DNA of 64,000 nt from Azorhizobium doebereinerae UFLA1-100 (GCF_000473085.1 NZ_AXBA01000014.1:62001-126000), one strand, 5' to 3'. Positions 8,372 to 18,551 are shown, numbered from the stretch's first letter. Notes: generated from the sequence alone by a model not told the origin. Translations and numbers: made by a program.

Positions 8372-9621
8372 GCGCGGTGGCGGGGCGGGACATCGCCGAT
8401 GCCCCATGGCTCAAGGCGCCGGCGCTGCGCGCGGTGCTGGCGGCGCTGAACGGGGCGGGGGAGGAGACCCGCATCGTCGGCGGCGCGGTGCGCAACGCGC
8501 TACTGGGCGTGCCGGTGTCCGAGGTGGACCTCGCCGGCACCTGCCGGCCGGAAGAGGTGGTGCGCCGCGCCGAGGCCGCCGGCCTGAAGACCGTGCCCAC
8601 CGGCCTGGCCCACGGTACCGTCACGGTGATCAGCCAGGGCGTGCCGTTCGAGGTGACGAGCCTGCGCGAGGACGTGGAGACCGACGGCCGCCACGCGGTG
8701 GTGCGCTTCGGCCGTGACTGGGCGCACGACGCGGCGCGGCGGGATTTCACCCTCAACGCGCTCTATGCCGATGCGCAGGGGTGCCTCTACGACCCGCTGG
8801 ACGGGCTGCCGGATCTGCTGGCGCGGCGGGTGCGCTTCATCGGCGATCCGGAGGCGCGCATCCGCGAGGACCACCTGCGCATCCTGCGGCTGTTCCGCTT
8901 CCATGCGGCCTATGGCGTGGGCCCGGTCGATCCGCCGGCGCTCGGCGCCTGCGTGCGGCTGCGCGCCGGTTTCGACCGGCTGTCGCGCGAGCGGGTGCGG
9001 GCGGAAGTGATGAAGCTGCTGGTCGCGGCAGGCGCCGCTGCGACGCTGGTGGAAATGAGCGATGCGGGCCTGCTGGGCCGCATCCTCGGCGGGGTGGCGG
9101 ACCTGCCGGGTTTTGCCCGGCTCGCCGCGCTCGAAGCCGGGCTCGGCCTCAAGCCTGCACCCATCCGGCGGCTGGGCGTGCTGGCGGTGCGCATCTCGGA
9201 GGATGCCGAGCGCCTGCGCGTCCGGCTGCGGCTCGCCAATGCGGAATACGCGCGGCTGGCCGCCCTGGCGCCGCCGTCCGCGATCGCCCCCGGCCTGCCG
9301 CCGGCGGAGGCGCGCCGCGCCATGTATGCGCTCGGGCGCGAGGCCTTCCTCGATCAGTTGCTGATTGCCGCCGCGCGGCGGGGCGGCGATCCCGCGCCGC
9401 TGGCGGACTTGTGCGCGGCCTGGGTGCCGCCGGACTTTCCGCTGACCGCCGCCGACCTGATGGCGCGCGGACTGAAGCCGGGCCCCGCTCTCGGGGCGGC
9501 GCTGGCGCGGGCGAAAGCGGCCTGGATCGCCGCGGATTTTCCGGCCGACGCCGAGGTGATCGACGCGCTGGCGCGCGCGGCGATCGATGCCGGGCCGGAC
9601 GATCGGGCGCGGCGCGCCTGA
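8368..9621 (+). CDS. cca: CCA tRNA nucleotidyltransferase
   Basis: A 417-residue class II nucleotidyltransferase that adds or repairs the 3' CCA of tRNAs. The head domain has GGAVRNALLG and the catalytic EVDLAGT, where the family usually has DxD; the second Asp equivalent is E/D-like here. Next come GTVTV, the RRDFTLNAL motif, YDPLDGLPDL and IREDHLRILRLFRF of the neck domain. The GTG at 8368 overlaps the DUF6111 TGA and gives a normal N-terminus (APALRAVLAAL). An upstream open stretch in the same frame is the shadow of DUF6111. The C-terminal tail of about 150 residues is divergent, as usual. The gene faces the DUF2158 gene across 15 bases. Confidence 0.93.
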   Translation: MSAVAGRDIADAPWLKAPALRAVLAALNGAGEETRIVGGAVRNALLGVPVSEVDLAGTCRPEEVVRRAEAAGLKTVPTGLAHGTVTVISQGVPFEVTSLREDVETDGRHAVVRFGRDWAHDAARRDFTLNALYADAQGCLYDPLDGLPDLLARRVRFIGDPEARIREDHLRILRLFRFHAAYGVGPVDPPALGACVRLRAGFDRLSRERVRAEVMKLLVAAGAAATLVEMSDAGLLGRILGGVADLPGFARLAALEAGLGLKPAPIRRLGVLAVRISEDAERLRVRLRLANAEYARLAALAPPSAIAPGLPPAEARRAMYALGREAFLDQLLIAAARRGGDPAPLADLCAAWVPPDFPLTAADLMARGLKPGPALGAALARAKAAWIAADFPADAEVIDALARAAIDAGPDDRARRA

Positions 9622-9636
9622 CGTCCGGGCGAGGGG

Positions 9637-9843
9637 TCAGTCCTCGTCTTCTTCCTCTTCATCCTCTTCGAAATCGGGGATTTCGAGGACTTCGAGCGCG
9701 AGGGCGCTGAGCGACTGGGTGCGGAACTCGCCGAATTCATCCGCATACCAAACCACCTCCACCATCTCCCCCGCATCGGAGATGACGGTGAGGGCGGGGC
9801 TGCCGGACTTAAGCTGGACAATGTCTCCGGGGGCGAAGGCCAT
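9637..9843 (-). CDS. DUF2158 (YodC-like) small protein
   Basis: A 68-residue protein with the DUF2158 core (FAPGDIVQLKSGSPALTV and VVWYAD) and an unusually acidic C-terminal tail in which 13 of the last 14 residues, after the Phe, are Glu or Asp. AGGAGA lies before the ATG at 9843. The family is small, beta-rich and of unknown function. The acidic tail could bind metal or a basic partner; that is inference. Confidence 0.85.
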   Translation of the reverse strand: MAFAPGDIVQLKSGSPALTVISDAGEMVEVVWYADEFGEFRTQSLSALALEVLEIPDFEEDEEEEDED

Positions 9844-9914
9844 GGCGGTTCTCCTGTTGGCACACCCGCCTAGCGATCTTGCATGACAGTGCCATCACAG
9901 CAAAGGGGCGCGCC

Positions 9915-10799
9915 TCAAGGCCATTTCACCACCGGCGGCATGGAAGACAGGATGGCGGCGACATTGCCCCCGGTCTTGAGGCCGAAGATGGTGCCGCGGT
10001 CGTAGAGCAGGTTGAACTCCACATAGCGCCCGCGCCGCACCAGTTGCTCCTCGCGCTCCTCGGCGGTCCAGGGCGTGGCCATGTTGGCGCGTACGAGGCG
10101 GGGATAGATGTCGAGGAAGCTCGTGCCCACCTCGCGGGTGAAGGCGAAATCGGCGGGAAAATCGCCGCTGTCCAGCCAGTCGTAGAAGATGCCGCCGACG
10201 CCGCGCATCTCGTTGCGGTGCTTGAGGAAGAAATACTCGTCGCACCACGCCTTGTAGCGCTCGTAATCGGCCACCGGATGGGCGCCGCAGGCGCGGGCGA
10301 AGGCAGCGTGGAAGGCGAGCGTGTCCGGGTCTTCCTGGGTGCGCCGCCGCTCCAGCACCGGGGTCAGGTCCGCCCCGCCGCCGAACCAGCTCTTGGTGGT
10401 CACCACGAAGCGGGTGTTCATGTGCACCGCCGGCACATGGGGATTGTGCATGTGGGCGATCAGTGAGAGGCCGGAGGCCCAGAAGCGCGGGTCTTCCGCA
10501 GCGCCCGGGATCTGGCCGCGGAATTCCGGGGCGAATTCGCCGAACACGGTGGACGTATGCACTCCCACCTTCTCGAACAGGCGGCCGCGCATCAGGCCCA
10601 TGGTGCCGCCGCCGCCCGGCGCGCCGGTATGGTCGGTGCGGTCCCAGGGCGAGCGCTCGAACCGGCCCGCCGCGCCGGGATAGAGCGCCGCCGGCGCCGC
10701 GTCCTCCAGCGCCTCGAAGGCGGCCATGATGCGACCCTGCAGGTCCTGGAACCAGGCGCTGGCCGCGCTCTTGCGGGCATCGAGGTCGGTTTCTGTCAT
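9915..10799 (-). CDS. hemF: Oxygen-dependent coproporphyrinogen III oxidase
   Basis: A 294-residue HemF, which decarboxylates coproporphyrinogen III to protoporphyrinogen IX using oxygen in haem synthesis. Family signatures are present: [61 protein letters not shown] and the C-terminal [14 protein letters not shown]. Length and start (ATG at 10799) match the family. The protein acts in the cytosol. The start lies 61 bases from the 3' end of trmL on the same strand, so co-transcription is possible. Its haem product serves the nearby cytochrome bc1 genes, though they are on the other strand. Confidence 0.96.
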   Translation of the reverse strand: MTETDLDARKSAASAWFQDLQGRIMAAFEALEDAAPAALYPGAAGRFERSPWDRTDHTGAPGGGGTMGLMRGRLFEKVGVHTSTVFGEFAPEFRGQIPGAAEDPRFWASGLSLIAHMHNPHVPAVHMNTRFVVTTKSWFGGGADLTPVLERRRTQEDPDTLAFHAAFARACGAHPVADYERYKAWCDEYFFLKHRNEMRGVGGIFYDWLDSGDFPADFAFTREVGTSFLDIYPRLVRANMATPWTAEEREEQLVRRGRYVEFNLLYDRGTIFGLKTGGNVAAILSSMPPVVKWP

Positions 10800-10860
10800 T
10801 GGCGCTCTCCCTGGCGGAGCGGCGTTCTACCTTGCCCGGCGGCACGGGGCAAAGGGCGGT

Positions 10861-11331
10861 TCAGGGCGCGGGATCGCCAGGAAAGCCGTCCGTCTGCCGC
10901 AGGGCCTCGCCCAGCGCCATGGCGGCGGAGACCGCGACATTGAGCGAGCGCATGCCCGGCCGCAGCGGGATCTTCACCCGGGCGGTCGCCGCCGCATGCA
11001 CCTCCTCGGGCACGCCGGCGCTCTCGCGGCCGAACAGCAGCACGTCGCCGGGCGCGAAGCGGAAGGCCGGCAAGGGCGTGGCGCCCCGGGTGGTGAACAG
11101 CACCAGCCGCCGCCCTTCCGCCGCCCGCCAGGCCTCGAAGGCCGCGAACGAGGCGTGGCGGCGCCAGTCCACGGCATCGAGATAGTCCATGCCGGCGCGC
11201 CGGAAGGCGGGGGCGCTGACCGGAAAGCCGGCCGGCTCGATGATGTGGACGGGCACGCCGAGGCAGGCGCCGGTGCGCAGGCACGTGCCGGTATTCTGAG
11301 CGATATCCGGGCAGTAGAGGGCGAGGATCAT
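10861..11331 (-). CDS. trmL: tRNA (cytidine(34)-2'-O)-methyltransferase
   Basis: A 156-residue SPOUT methyltransferase. It shows the TrmL start ALYCPDIAQNTGTCLR, the LLFGRESAGVPEEV motif and the knot region IPLRPGMRSLNVAVSAAMAL. The enzyme 2'-O-methylates the wobble base of tRNA-Leu isoacceptors. The ATG at 11331 is chosen because it gives the canonical N-terminus; the frame is open further upstream but without family likeness. It is divergent from petA, with 255 bases between the two starts. Confidence 0.94.
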   Translation of the reverse strand: MILALYCPDIAQNTGTCLRTGACLGVPVHIIEPAGFPVSAPAFRRAGMDYLDAVDWRRHASFAAFEAWRAAEGRRLVLFTTRGATPLPAFRFAPGDVLLFGRESAGVPEEVHAAATARVKIPLRPGMRSLNVAVSAAMALGEALRQTDGFPGDPAP

Positions 11332-11586
11332 GGGGCAGCCTAGGTTGGAGGCCGACTTCGGGCGCAAATATGGCGAACCCAGGACGGCGTGCCGCATGGC
11401 CGTGATCTGGACACGGTGCGGGGACGGTGTAATTAGAGACACTTGAAGGTGCAGCTTCCCTTTCGTCGGGCGGGGTGTGCCTGCGACATCTCGCGTCGTT
11501 CGCAACTGCGAAAGCTTTCAGGGCTTCTCGCAGATTTTTACTGCGCCTGCGAAGGTGAGAACGAACAAATATTGAGGAAGAGCGCC
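11332..11586. promoter_or_regulatory. Divergent trmL / petABC control region
   Basis: No gene is seen here. It must hold the petABC promoter. A 14-base palindrome TTCGCAACTGCGAA at 11499-11512 (arms TTCGC/GCGAA) and an A/T-rich patch at 11530-11540 lie just upstream of petA and are the only structured elements noticed. No sensible -35/-10 pair was assigned. Confidence 0.4.
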
Positions 11587-12111
11587 GTGGCACATACGGA
11601 GACGACCCAGACGACCCGACGGGATTTCCTGTACATCGCGACCGGCGCGGTCGGCGCGGTCGGCGTCGCCGGCATGATTTGGCCCTTCGTCGCGCAGCTG
11701 CAGCCGGACGCGTCCGTCCTGGCGCTCTCCACCACCGAGGTGGATCTGTCGCCGATCCAGGAAGGCCAGATCATCACCACCCAGTGGCGCGGCAAGCCGA
11801 TCTTCATCTTTAACCGGGCACCGAAGGACATCGAGGCGGCCCGCGCGGTGCAGCTGAGCCAGCTCCCCGACCCGCAGCTCGACCAGGACCGGGTCAAGAA
11901 GGGCCACGACAACTGGCTGGTGGTGGTCGGCATCTGCACCCATCTCGGTTGCGTGCCCCTCGGCCACCAGGGCAATTATGACGGCTGGTTCTGCCCCTGC
12001 CACGGATCGCAATACGATTCGTCCGGCCGCGTGCGCGTCGGACCCGCGCCGCTGAACCTCGCCGTGCCGCCCTACGCCTTCAATTCCGATACCAAGATCA
12101 CGATCGGCTGA
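11587..12111 (+). CDS. petA: Cytochrome bc1 Rieske iron-sulfur subunit
   Basis: A 174-residue Rieske protein of the ubiquinol-cytochrome c reductase. It has a Tat-type membrane anchor (TTRRDFLY, then a helix at about residues 17-38) and the two cluster-binding boxes CTHLGC and CPCHGS carrying the 2 Cys and 2 His ligands. The start is a GTG at 11587 preceded by GAGGAAG at 11574; the frame is open upstream, but only this start gives the normal Tat N-terminus and length. First gene of petABC, 38 bases before petB. It transfers electrons from ubiquinol to cytochrome c1 on the periplasmic side. Confidence 0.96.
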   Translation: MAHTETTQTTRRDFLYIATGAVGAVGVAGMIWPFVAQLQPDASVLALSTTEVDLSPIQEGQIITTQWRGKPIFIFNRAPKDIEAARAVQLSQLPDPQLDQDRVKKGHDNWLVVVGICTHLGCVPLGHQGNYDGWFCPCHGSQYDSSGRVRVGPAPLNLAVPPYAFNSDTKITIG

Positions 12112-12149
12112 CGCGCGCGCGTCGCACGTTCATAAAAAAGGTTGGCCCC

Positions 12150-13421
12150 ATGGAAGGACACTCCACCTACCAGCCGAAGAACAAGGTGGCGCGCTGGTTC
12201 GAAAGCCGGCTGCCCCTCGTTGGCTTGGTGCATTCCAGCGCTATCGCCTATCCGGTTCCCAAGAACCTGAATTATTTCTGGACCTTCGGCGCGATCCTCA
12301 CCCTCATGCTGGTGGTGCAGATCGTCTCGGGCGTGGTGCTGGCCATGCACTACACGGCCTATGCGCCGGTGTCTTTCGCCCGCGTCGAGCACATCATGCG
12401 CGACGTCGATTTCGGCTGGATGATCCGCTACATCCACGCCAACGGCGCCTCGATGTTCTTCATCGCCGTCTACATCCACATCTTCCGCGGCCTCTATTAC
12501 GGTTCCTACAAGGCCCCGCGCGAAGTGCTGTGGATCCTCGGCGTGATCATCTACATCCTGATGATGGCCACCGCCTTCATGGGCTACGTGCTGCCGTGGG
12601 GCCAGATGTCCTACTGGGGCGCCACCGTCATCACCAACCTGTTCTCGGCCATCCCCTATATCGGCGAGACCATCGTGCAGTGGCTGTGGGGCGGCTATTC
12701 GGTGGGCGATCCCACGCTCAACCGTTTCTTCGCCCTCCACTACCTGCTGCCTTTCATGATCGCCGGCGTGGTGATCCTGCACATCTGGGCGCTGCACCAC
12801 GTGGGCCAGAACAATCCGGACGGCATCGACGTCAAGAGCATCGCCAAGGACACGGTGCCCTTCACGCCCTATGCGACCATCAAGGACACCTTCGCCATGG
12901 TGGTGTTCCTGCTGTTCTTCTCCTGGTTCATCTTCTACGCCCCGAACTACATGGGTCACCCGGACAACTATATTCCGGCCAACCCGCTCTCCACCCCGGC
13001 GCACATCGTGCCCGAATGGTACTTCCTGCCGTTCTACGCCATCCTGCGCTCCATCCCGGACAAGCTCGGCGGCGTGATCTGCATGTTCGGCGCCATCGTG
13101 GTGCTGCTCTTCCTGCCCTGGCTGGACACCTCCAAGGTGCGCTCGGCCCGGTACCGGCCGCTCTACCGTCAGTTCTTCTGGATCTTCGGCATCGTCGCGG
13201 TCGGCCTCGGCTATCTCGGCTCGCAGCCGGCCGAAGGGGGCTACGTCATCGCCTCGCGCATCCTGACGGCGTACTACTTCGTCCACTTCATCATCATCCT
13301 GCCTGTGCTCGGCTTCATCGAGCGCCCGAAGCCCCTGCCGGCCTCCATCGCGGACGCGGTGCTGGCCAAGGGAGGCGCAACGGTCGTCGCCGGGGCATCC
13401 GCCCCGCAGACCAAGGGCTGA
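12150..13421 (+). CDS. petB: Cytochrome b of the bc1 complex
   Basis: A 423-residue integral membrane subunit that binds haems bL and bH and forms the quinol oxidation and quinone reduction sites. It shows eight hydrophobic segments, the haem-ligand His pairs (near [26 protein letters not shown] and later [17 protein letters not shown]), and the Qo-site PEWY motif ([11 protein letters not shown]). Length and start match bacterial cytochrome b. It lies between petA and petC with 23 bases to petC, whose ribosome site GGAGAGACAG lies in that gap. Confidence 0.97.
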   Translation: MEGHSTYQPKNKVARWFESRLPLVGLVHSSAIAYPVPKNLNYFWTFGAILTLMLVVQIVSGVVLAMHYTAYAPVSFARVEHIMRDVDFGWMIRYIHANGASMFFIAVYIHIFRGLYYGSYKAPREVLWILGVIIYILMMATAFMGYVLPWGQMSYWGATVITNLFSAIPYIGETIVQWLWGGYSVGDPTLNRFFALHYLLPFMIAGVVILHIWALHHVGQNNPDGIDVKSIAKDTVPFTPYATIKDTFAMVVFLLFFSWFIFYAPNYMGHPDNYIPANPLSTPAHIVPEWYFLPFYAILRSIPDKLGGVICMFGAIVVLLFLPWLDTSKVRSARYRPLYRQFFWIFGIVAVGLGYLGSQPAEGGYVIASRILTAYYFVHFIIILPVLGFIERPKPLPASIADAVLAKGGATVVAGASAPQTKG

Positions 13422-13444
13422 GCAAGCAGGCGGAGAGACAGACG

Positions 13445-14275
13445 ATGAAAAAGACCATTCTCCTCGGCGCCGCCGCGCTGGCCCTTTTGTTCGGCGCGCC
13501 GGCCTTCGCGGCCGAGGGACACGACGATCTCCCGCACCGGGAATCCTGGTCCTTCGCCGGGCCCTTCGGCACCTATGACACCGCGCAGCTTCAGCGCGGC
13601 TTCAAGGTGTTCCGTGAGGTCTGCGCCTCGTGCCACTCGGCCAACTACCTGTATTTCCGCAACCTCGCCCAGGAGGGCGGGCCGCACTTCACCGAGGCCC
13701 AGGCCAAGGCGGTGGCGTCGGAATACCAGATCACCGACGGGCCGAACGACCAGGGCGAGATGTTCCAACGCCCCGGCCGCCTGTCCGACCACTGGCCGGC
13801 GCCGTTCCCGAACGACCCGGCGGCGCGGGTGGCCAATGGCGGTGCGCTGCCGCCGGACCTTTCGGTGATCGCCAAGGCCCGCGCCTCGCACGTGGGCTTC
13901 CCCGGCTTCATCACCGATGCCTTCACCCAGTATCAGGAAGGCGGCGTGGACTATATCCACGCGCTGCTGAACGGCTATGTGGAGGCGCCGGAAGGCGTCA
14001 CCGTCCAGGCGGGCCTGAACTACAACAAGTATTTCCCCGGCCACCAGATCGCCATGCCCAAGCCGCTGAGCGACGGGCAGGTGGAATATACCGACGGCAC
14101 GCCGGCCACGCTCGACCAGTATTCCCGCGACGTGGCGGCCTTCCTGATGTGGGCAGCCGAGCCGTACCTGGATACGCGCAAGCGCATCGGCTTCCAGGTG
14201 TTCGTCTTCCTGATCGTGCTGTCGGGGCTGCTGTACTTCACCAAGAAGAAGGTCTGGAAGAACGTCGCGCATTGA
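13445..14275 (+). CDS. petC: Cytochrome c1 of the bc1 complex
   Basis: A 276-residue periplasmic haem protein held by a C-terminal helix. It has a cleavable signal peptide (MKKTILLGAAALALLFG ending AFA), the covalent haem site CASCH at about residues 60-64, a distal Met ligand region (GHQIAMPKPLSDG), and the membrane anchor near residues 246-264, then KKKVWK. It passes electrons from the Rieske centre to soluble or membrane cytochrome c. Last gene of the operon, followed by a strong intrinsic terminator. Confidence 0.96.
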   Translation: MKKTILLGAAALALLFGAPAFAAEGHDDLPHRESWSFAGPFGTYDTAQLQRGFKVFREVCASCHSANYLYFRNLAQEGGPHFTEAQAKAVASEYQITDGPNDQGEMFQRPGRLSDHWPAPFPNDPAARVANGGALPPDLSVIAKARASHVGFPGFITDAFTQYQEGGVDYIHALLNGYVEAPEGVTVQAGLNYNKYFPGHQIAMPKPLSDGQVEYTDGTPATLDQYSRDVAAFLMWAAEPYLDTRKRIGFQVFVFLIVLSGLLYFTKKKVWKNVAH

Positions 14276-14345
14276 TGCCGGCGTTTCCTCCGCCGGGGCT
14301 TTGGTGCCGGGCAGGACAAGCGGGTGCCGCGGCACCCCACGGAAC

Positions 14346-14368
14346 GGGCCCCTTCGGGGGCCCTTTTT
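14346..14368 (+). terminator. Intrinsic terminator of petABC
   Basis: A seven-pair GGGCCCC/GGGGCCC stem closed by a TTCG tetraloop and followed at once by five T residues, 70 bases after the petC stop. Confidence 0.93.
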
Positions 14369-14456
14369 GTTGGCGCGGGCGGATGGTGCCGGTGCGGTCG
14401 AGCGATGGCGCCCCGATCCCGTCCGGGCGTCCGGGGCGGTCTCGTTGCCGGTTCGG

Positions 14457-14858
14457 TCAGAGGGCGGAATTCAGGACCTTCTCCAGGTCCGCCTGCGCGG
14501 CGCTTCCGGAAACCCGCCCGGTTTCGCGGTCGCGGCGATAGGCGATGAGGGTCGCGCGCGGGACGTTCAGGGCCTCCGCGACCTTTTCCTGGGTGTCGTA
14601 GGACACACGCAGGAAGGTGGCGGCGGCGTATTTCTGCTTGGTCATCAAGCGCTGGAGGACGACGTCCTGCTCATGGCATTGCAGGCACCAGGGGGCGTAG
14701 ACATGCAGATAGACCGGCGCGTCCCGCTTGGTCGCCGCTTCGTAGGCTGCCTCGGAATAAGGCTCCATGGTCGGCGCGGCGAACGCCGGGCGCACCGCGG
14801 CCGCGGCGGCGGTGCACAGGGCCAGGGTCGCGAAGCGACGACGGGTCAGCAGAGGCAT
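14457..14858 (-). CDS. Exported thioredoxin-like protein with CLQC site
   Basis: A 133-residue thioredoxin-fold protein with a Tat/Sec-like signal ([12 protein letters not shown], cut near AFA). The active-site region reads [11 protein letters not shown], i.e. CxxC as Cys-Leu-Gln-Cys rather than the usual CGPC, and is close to the thioredoxin-7/DsbD-C type used for cofactor or cytochrome reduction in the periplasm. The cis-Pro loop is seen as [10 protein letters not shown]. The ATG at 14858 gives a proper signal peptide; an upstream in-frame start would only add a charged tail. Its position after petABC, on the opposite strand, suggests but does not prove a link to cytochrome maturation. Confidence 0.82.
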   Translation of the reverse strand: MPLLTRRRFATLALCTAAAAAVRPAFAAPTMEPYSEAAYEAATKRDAPVYLHVYAPWCLQCHEQDVVLQRLMTKQKYAAATFLRVSYDTQEKVAEALNVPRATLIAYRRDRETGRVSGSAAQADLEKVLNSAL

Positions 14859-15060
14859 GGCGGCGTTCCGGGTGGGCGCAGGGTATAAGTGGTTCGTCCC
14901 CCGCTTCTCATGGGTCAGCATGCCATCAGATCACACGAAGCTGGAGCGGCGATTGCGCATCTCCCCTTTGTGCGTCGGGCGAAACGATGTTAGGCGGCAG
15001 GGTGAGATTCGCGGTGCCGCGCGGCCCCAGCCCCCAGACTTCAGTCCAGAGACCTCCACC

Positions 15061-15603
15061 ATGACGTCGTCCATGCTCGACCTCGCAACCGTGGTCCGCA
15101 CCATTCCCGACTATCCCAAGCCCGGCGTGATGTTTCGCGACATCACCACGCTGCTGGGCGATGCCCGGGCGTTCCGCCGCACGGTGGACGAACTGGTGCA
15201 GCCCTGGGCGGGAGCGAAGATCGACAAGGTGGCGGGCATCGAGGCGCGCGGCTTCATCGTCGGCGGGGCGGTGGCGCACCAGCTCTCGGCCGGCTTCGTG
15301 CCGATCCGCAAGAAAGGCAAGCTGCCGCACCAGACCGTGCGGATGGCCTATGCGCTGGAATACGGCCAGGACGAGATGGAGATGCATGTGGACGCGGTGA
15401 GCCCCGGCGAGCGCGTCATCCTGGTGGACGACCTCATCGCCACCGGCGGCACGGCGGAAGGGGCGGTGAAGCTGCTGCGCCAGATCGGCGCGCAGGTGGT
15501 GGCCGCCTGCTTCATCGTCGACCTGCCGGACCTCGGCGGCGCGGAGAAGCTGCGCGCCATGGGCGTGCCGGTGCGCACGCTGATGGCCTTCGCCGGCCAC
15601 TGA
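15061..15603 (+). CDS. apt: Adenine phosphoribosyltransferase
   Basis: A 180-residue purine salvage enzyme that makes AMP from adenine and PRPP. Visible signatures: [17 protein letters not shown], the flexible-loop region [11 protein letters not shown] and the PRPP-binding loop [17 protein letters not shown] at 15061; an ATG four codons later is possible. Cytosolic. It converges on etfD, with a shared hairpin between. Confidence 0.96.
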   Translation: MTSSMLDLATVVRTIPDYPKPGVMFRDITTLLGDARAFRRTVDELVQPWAGAKIDKVAGIEARGFIVGGAVAHQLSAGFVPIRKKGKLPHQTVRMAYALEYGQDEMEMHVDAVSPGERVILVDDLIATGGTAEGAVKLLRQIGAQVVAACFIVDLPDLGGAEKLRAMGVPVRTLMAFAGH

Positions 15604-15627
15604 GGCGGCTCCGTCCCTGCCGAATGC

Positions 15628-15653
15628 AAAAGGGCGGCCTTCCGGCCGCCCTT
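15628..15653 (-). terminator. Terminator between apt and etfD
   Basis: Perfect eight-pair stem GGGCGGCC/GGCCGCCC (15632-15639 with 15644-15651) and a four-base loop. On the minus strand it is followed by TTTT, so it ends etfD transcripts best; on the plus strand only two T residues follow, so it may also stop apt reads. Confidence 0.85.
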
Positions 15654-15674
15654 CGGTCCCGCGCGGAGAGATTC

Positions 15675-17345
15675 TCACATATTGGGATAGTTCGGCCCGC
15701 CGCCGCCTTCCGGCGCCGTCCAGTCGATATTCTGGTTCGGGTCCTTGATGTCGCACGTCTTGCAGTGGACGCAGTTCTGCGCGTTGATCTGGAAGCGCGG
15801 CCCGCTCGCCTCCTCGACCCATTCATAAACGCCCGCCGGGCAATAGCGGTTGGACGGGCCGGCAAAGACGTCGTGCTCCGAGCGCTTCTGCAAGTCCAGG
15901 TCCCGCACCTTGAGGTGGATGGGCTGGTCCTCCTCGTGATTGGTGTTCGAGATGAACACCGAGGACAGCTTGTCGAAGGTCAGCACGCCGTCCGGCCTGG
16001 GATAGGCGATGGGCTTGAAATTCGCCGCCGGCTTCAGGCTCTGCGCGTCGGTCTTGCCGTGCTTGAGCGTGCCGAAGAAGGAGAAGCCGAGCGTGTTGGT
16101 CCACATGTCCAGCGCGCCGAGCGGGATGCCGATGAAGGTGCCGAAGCGCGACCACAGCGGCTTCACGTTGCGCACCTTGTGCAGGTCACGGCCCACGTGG
16201 GAGGTGCGCCAAGCGGCCTCATAGCTCACCACTTCGTCATGCGAGCGGCCGGCGATGAGCGCGTCCGCCAGGTGCTCGGCCGCCAGCATGCCGGAGAGCA
16301 TGGCGTTGTGGCTGCCCTTGATGCGCGGCACGTTGACGAAGCCGGCCGCGCAGCCCACCAGCACACCGCCGGGGAAGGTGAGGCGGGGGACGCTCTGGTA
16401 GCCGCCCTCGGTGATGGCGCGGGCGCCGTAGGAGATGCGCTTGCCGCCCTCGAACGTGTCGCGGAACATGGGGTGGGTCTTGAACCGCTGGAACTCGTCA
16501 AACGGCGAGAGATAGGGGTTCTGGTAGTTGAGGTGGAGCACGAAGCCCACCATCACCTGGCAGTCTTCCATGTGGTAGAGGAAGGCGCCGCCGCCGGTCT
16601 TGCCATCCAGCGGCCAGCCGAAGGCATGCTGCACCAGCCCCGGCCGGTGCTTCTCCGGCGCCACCTTCCACAATTCCTTGAGGCCGATGCCAAACTTGGG
16701 CGGCTCACGGCCGGCATCGAGGCCGAACCGGGCGATGAGGCGCTTGGTGAGATGGCCGCGCGCGCCCTCGGCGAACACTGTGTAGCGGCCGCGCAGTTCC
16801 ATGCCGCGGGTGAATTCGCCCTTGGGGTTGCCCTCGCGGTCGACGCCCATGTCGCCGGTGGCGATGCCGCGCACCGCGCCGGCATCGTCATAGAGCACTT
16901 CGGAGGCGGCAAAGCCCGGGTAGATCTCCACGCCGGCCGCCTCGGCCTTCTGCGCCAGCCAGCGCACCACATTGCCCAGCGAGCCGATGAAATTGCCGTG
17001 GTTGCTCATCAGCGGCGGCATGGCGAAGTTCGGCAGGCGGGCGCCGCCGGCGGGGCCGAGCAGATAGAAATGATCCTCGGTGACCGGGGTGACGAGCGGC
17101 GCGTCGCTCTCCTCGCGCCAGCCGGGCAGCAAAGCGTCGAGGCCGACGGGGTCCACCACCGCGCCGGAGAGGATGTGGGCGCCGGCCTCGGAACCCTTTT
17201 CCACGACGACCACCGACAGGTCCTCGCCGCGCTCCTGCGCGAGCTGCCGGAGGCGGATGGCGGTGGCGAGGCCTGCGGGACCGGCGCCAACGACCACCAC
17301 GTCGTAGTCCATCCCTTCCCGTTCCGGCAGTTCCGCCTCGCTCAT
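15675..17345 (-). CDS. etfD: Electron transfer flavoprotein-ubiquinone oxidoreductase
   Basis: A 556-residue membrane-associated flavoprotein (ETF-QO) that passes electrons from ETF to ubiquinone, linking fatty-acid and amino-acid oxidation to the respiratory chain and the bc1 complex. N-terminal FAD motif VVVGAGPAGLATAIRL, then GVDREGNPKGEF and EGARGHLTKRL. The C-terminal 4Fe-4S domain has the ligands CPAGVYEW and NCVHCKTCDIKDP. Length matches the family; ATG at 17345. Single-gene unit with its own terminator. Confidence 0.96.
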   Translation of the reverse strand: MSEAELPEREGMDYDVVVVGAGPAGLATAIRLRQLAQERGEDLSVVVVEKGSEAGAHILSGAVVDPVGLDALLPGWREESDAPLVTPVTEDHFYLLGPAGGARLPNFAMPPLMSNHGNFIGSLGNVVRWLAQKAEAAGVEIYPGFAASEVLYDDAGAVRGIATGDMGVDREGNPKGEFTRGMELRGRYTVFAEGARGHLTKRLIARFGLDAGREPPKFGIGLKELWKVAPEKHRPGLVQHAFGWPLDGKTGGGAFLYHMEDCQVMVGFVLHLNYQNPYLSPFDEFQRFKTHPMFRDTFEGGKRISYGARAITEGGYQSVPRLTFPGGVLVGCAAGFVNVPRIKGSHNAMLSGMLAAEHLADALIAGRSHDEVVSYEAAWRTSHVGRDLHKVRNVKPLWSRFGTFIGIPLGALDMWTNTLGFSFFGTLKHGKTDAQSLKPAANFKPIAYPRPDGVLTFDKLSSVFISNTNHEEDQPIHLKVRDLDLQKRSEHDVFAGPSNRYCPAGVYEWVEEASGPRFQINAQNCVHCKTCDIKDPNQNIDWTAPEGGGGPNYPNM

Positions 17346-17539
17346 GGTTTTCGCCCTCTCCCGATTCTTATGCCGCGGTGCCGTGACGGCACGCCCGCGA
17401 AGGTTGGAGTTGTTCCACGGATGCCAGCCGAAGACAATTCGCTTTCAGCCGCACCCCCGCCGGGGCGGGACATTCCCGCACAACGGTTTCGGCGTGGCGC
17501 AGGTCTGGTGTAGGATCGCGCCGCTGGTCCGGAAAGCCG

Positions 17540-18436
17540 ATGAACTCATTCGTACACAAACATTTTGCCGACATCCTCGCCTTCTATGCGGAGGCCGGGG
17601 TGGACGTGGCCCTCGACGAGGTGGCCGTGGACCGCTTCGCCGAGAGCGCGGCGGCCGCATCGGCGCGCCGGCCATCCGCCGCCGTCATGGCGGACGCACC
17701 CCGGGGGCAGGGGACTGATTCGCCCACTGCCGGCACGCGGCCTGCGCCGTCCCGGCCGGCTCCGTCCGTCGGCGCCGGCCACGCGCCGTCCGGAGCGGGA
17801 ATGCAGGTGTCCGCCCAGCCGCCGGACGTGGCGGTGATGGCGGCGCGCGACGCAGCCCATACGGCGGCATCGCTGGACGAGTTACGCGGGATGCTGGAGG
17901 CGTTCGACGGCTGCCCCCTGAAGCGCACCGCCACCCGGCTGGTGTTCGCGGACGGCAACCCGCAGGCCAAGGTGATGTTCGTGGGCGAGGCGCCGGGACG
18001 GGACGAGGATGTGCAGGGCCTGCCGTTCGTCGGGCGCTCCGGGCGGCTGCTGGATCTGATGCTGGCGGCCATCGGCCTTGACCGGACCACGGCCTACATC
18101 GCCAACGTCATTCCCTGGCGGCCGCCAGGCAACCGCACGCCGACGCCGCAGGAGACCGCGATCTGCCTGCCGTTCATCCGCCGGCAGGTGGAACTCGCCA
18201 ATCCGGACGTGCTGGTGTGCCTCGGCGGGCCGTCGGCGCAGGCGCTGCTGGGCATCACCGACGGCATCACCAAGGCCCGCGGCCGGATCGTGCCCTATGA
18301 CACCGGCAGCCGGACCATCAAGGCCATCGCCACCTTCCATCCGGCCTACCTGCTGCGCACGCCGCTGGGCAAGCGCTACGCCTGGCGGGATCTTCTGGCC
18401 GTCGAGGCCCTGCTGAAGGGTGAGGCCGCCGGCTGA
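17540..18436 (+). CDS. Uracil-DNA glycosylase, family-4-like
   Basis: A 298-residue protein whose C-terminal 200 residues are a UDG-superfamily domain. Motif A region reads [20 protein letters not shown] and motif B FHPAYLLR. It would remove uracil from DNA to start base-excision repair. Family-4 enzymes carry a 4Fe-4S cluster on four cysteines; here only one Cys of the first pair is present (GCPLKRTA) and the usual KCRPP Cys is Trp (PWRPPGNR), so the cluster is probably absent or altered. The N-terminal 100 residues include an Ala/Pro-rich linker. ATG at 17540, divergent from etfD by 194 bases. Confidence 0.88.
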   Translation: MNSFVHKHFADILAFYAEAGVDVALDEVAVDRFAESAAAASARRPSAAVMADAPRGQGTDSPTAGTRPAPSRPAPSVGAGHAPSGAGMQVSAQPPDVAVMAARDAAHTAASLDELRGMLEAFDGCPLKRTATRLVFADGNPQAKVMFVGEAPGRDEDVQGLPFVGRSGRLLDLMLAAIGLDRTTAYIANVIPWRPPGNRTPTPQETAICLPFIRRQVELANPDVLVCLGGPSAQALLGITDGITKARGRIVPYDTGSRTIKAIATFHPAYLLRTPLGKRYAWRDLLAVEALLKGEAAG

Positions 18437-18551
18437 GCCGCGTGTCGCGGCCGGAAGCCCGCAGCGGCAGGACGCGCCTTTCGGCGGGCGAGGGCGGCGG
18501 CCCGGCGGACGGGCCACGGGCATGGGGCCACTCTCCGCTGTTCTTCTGATC

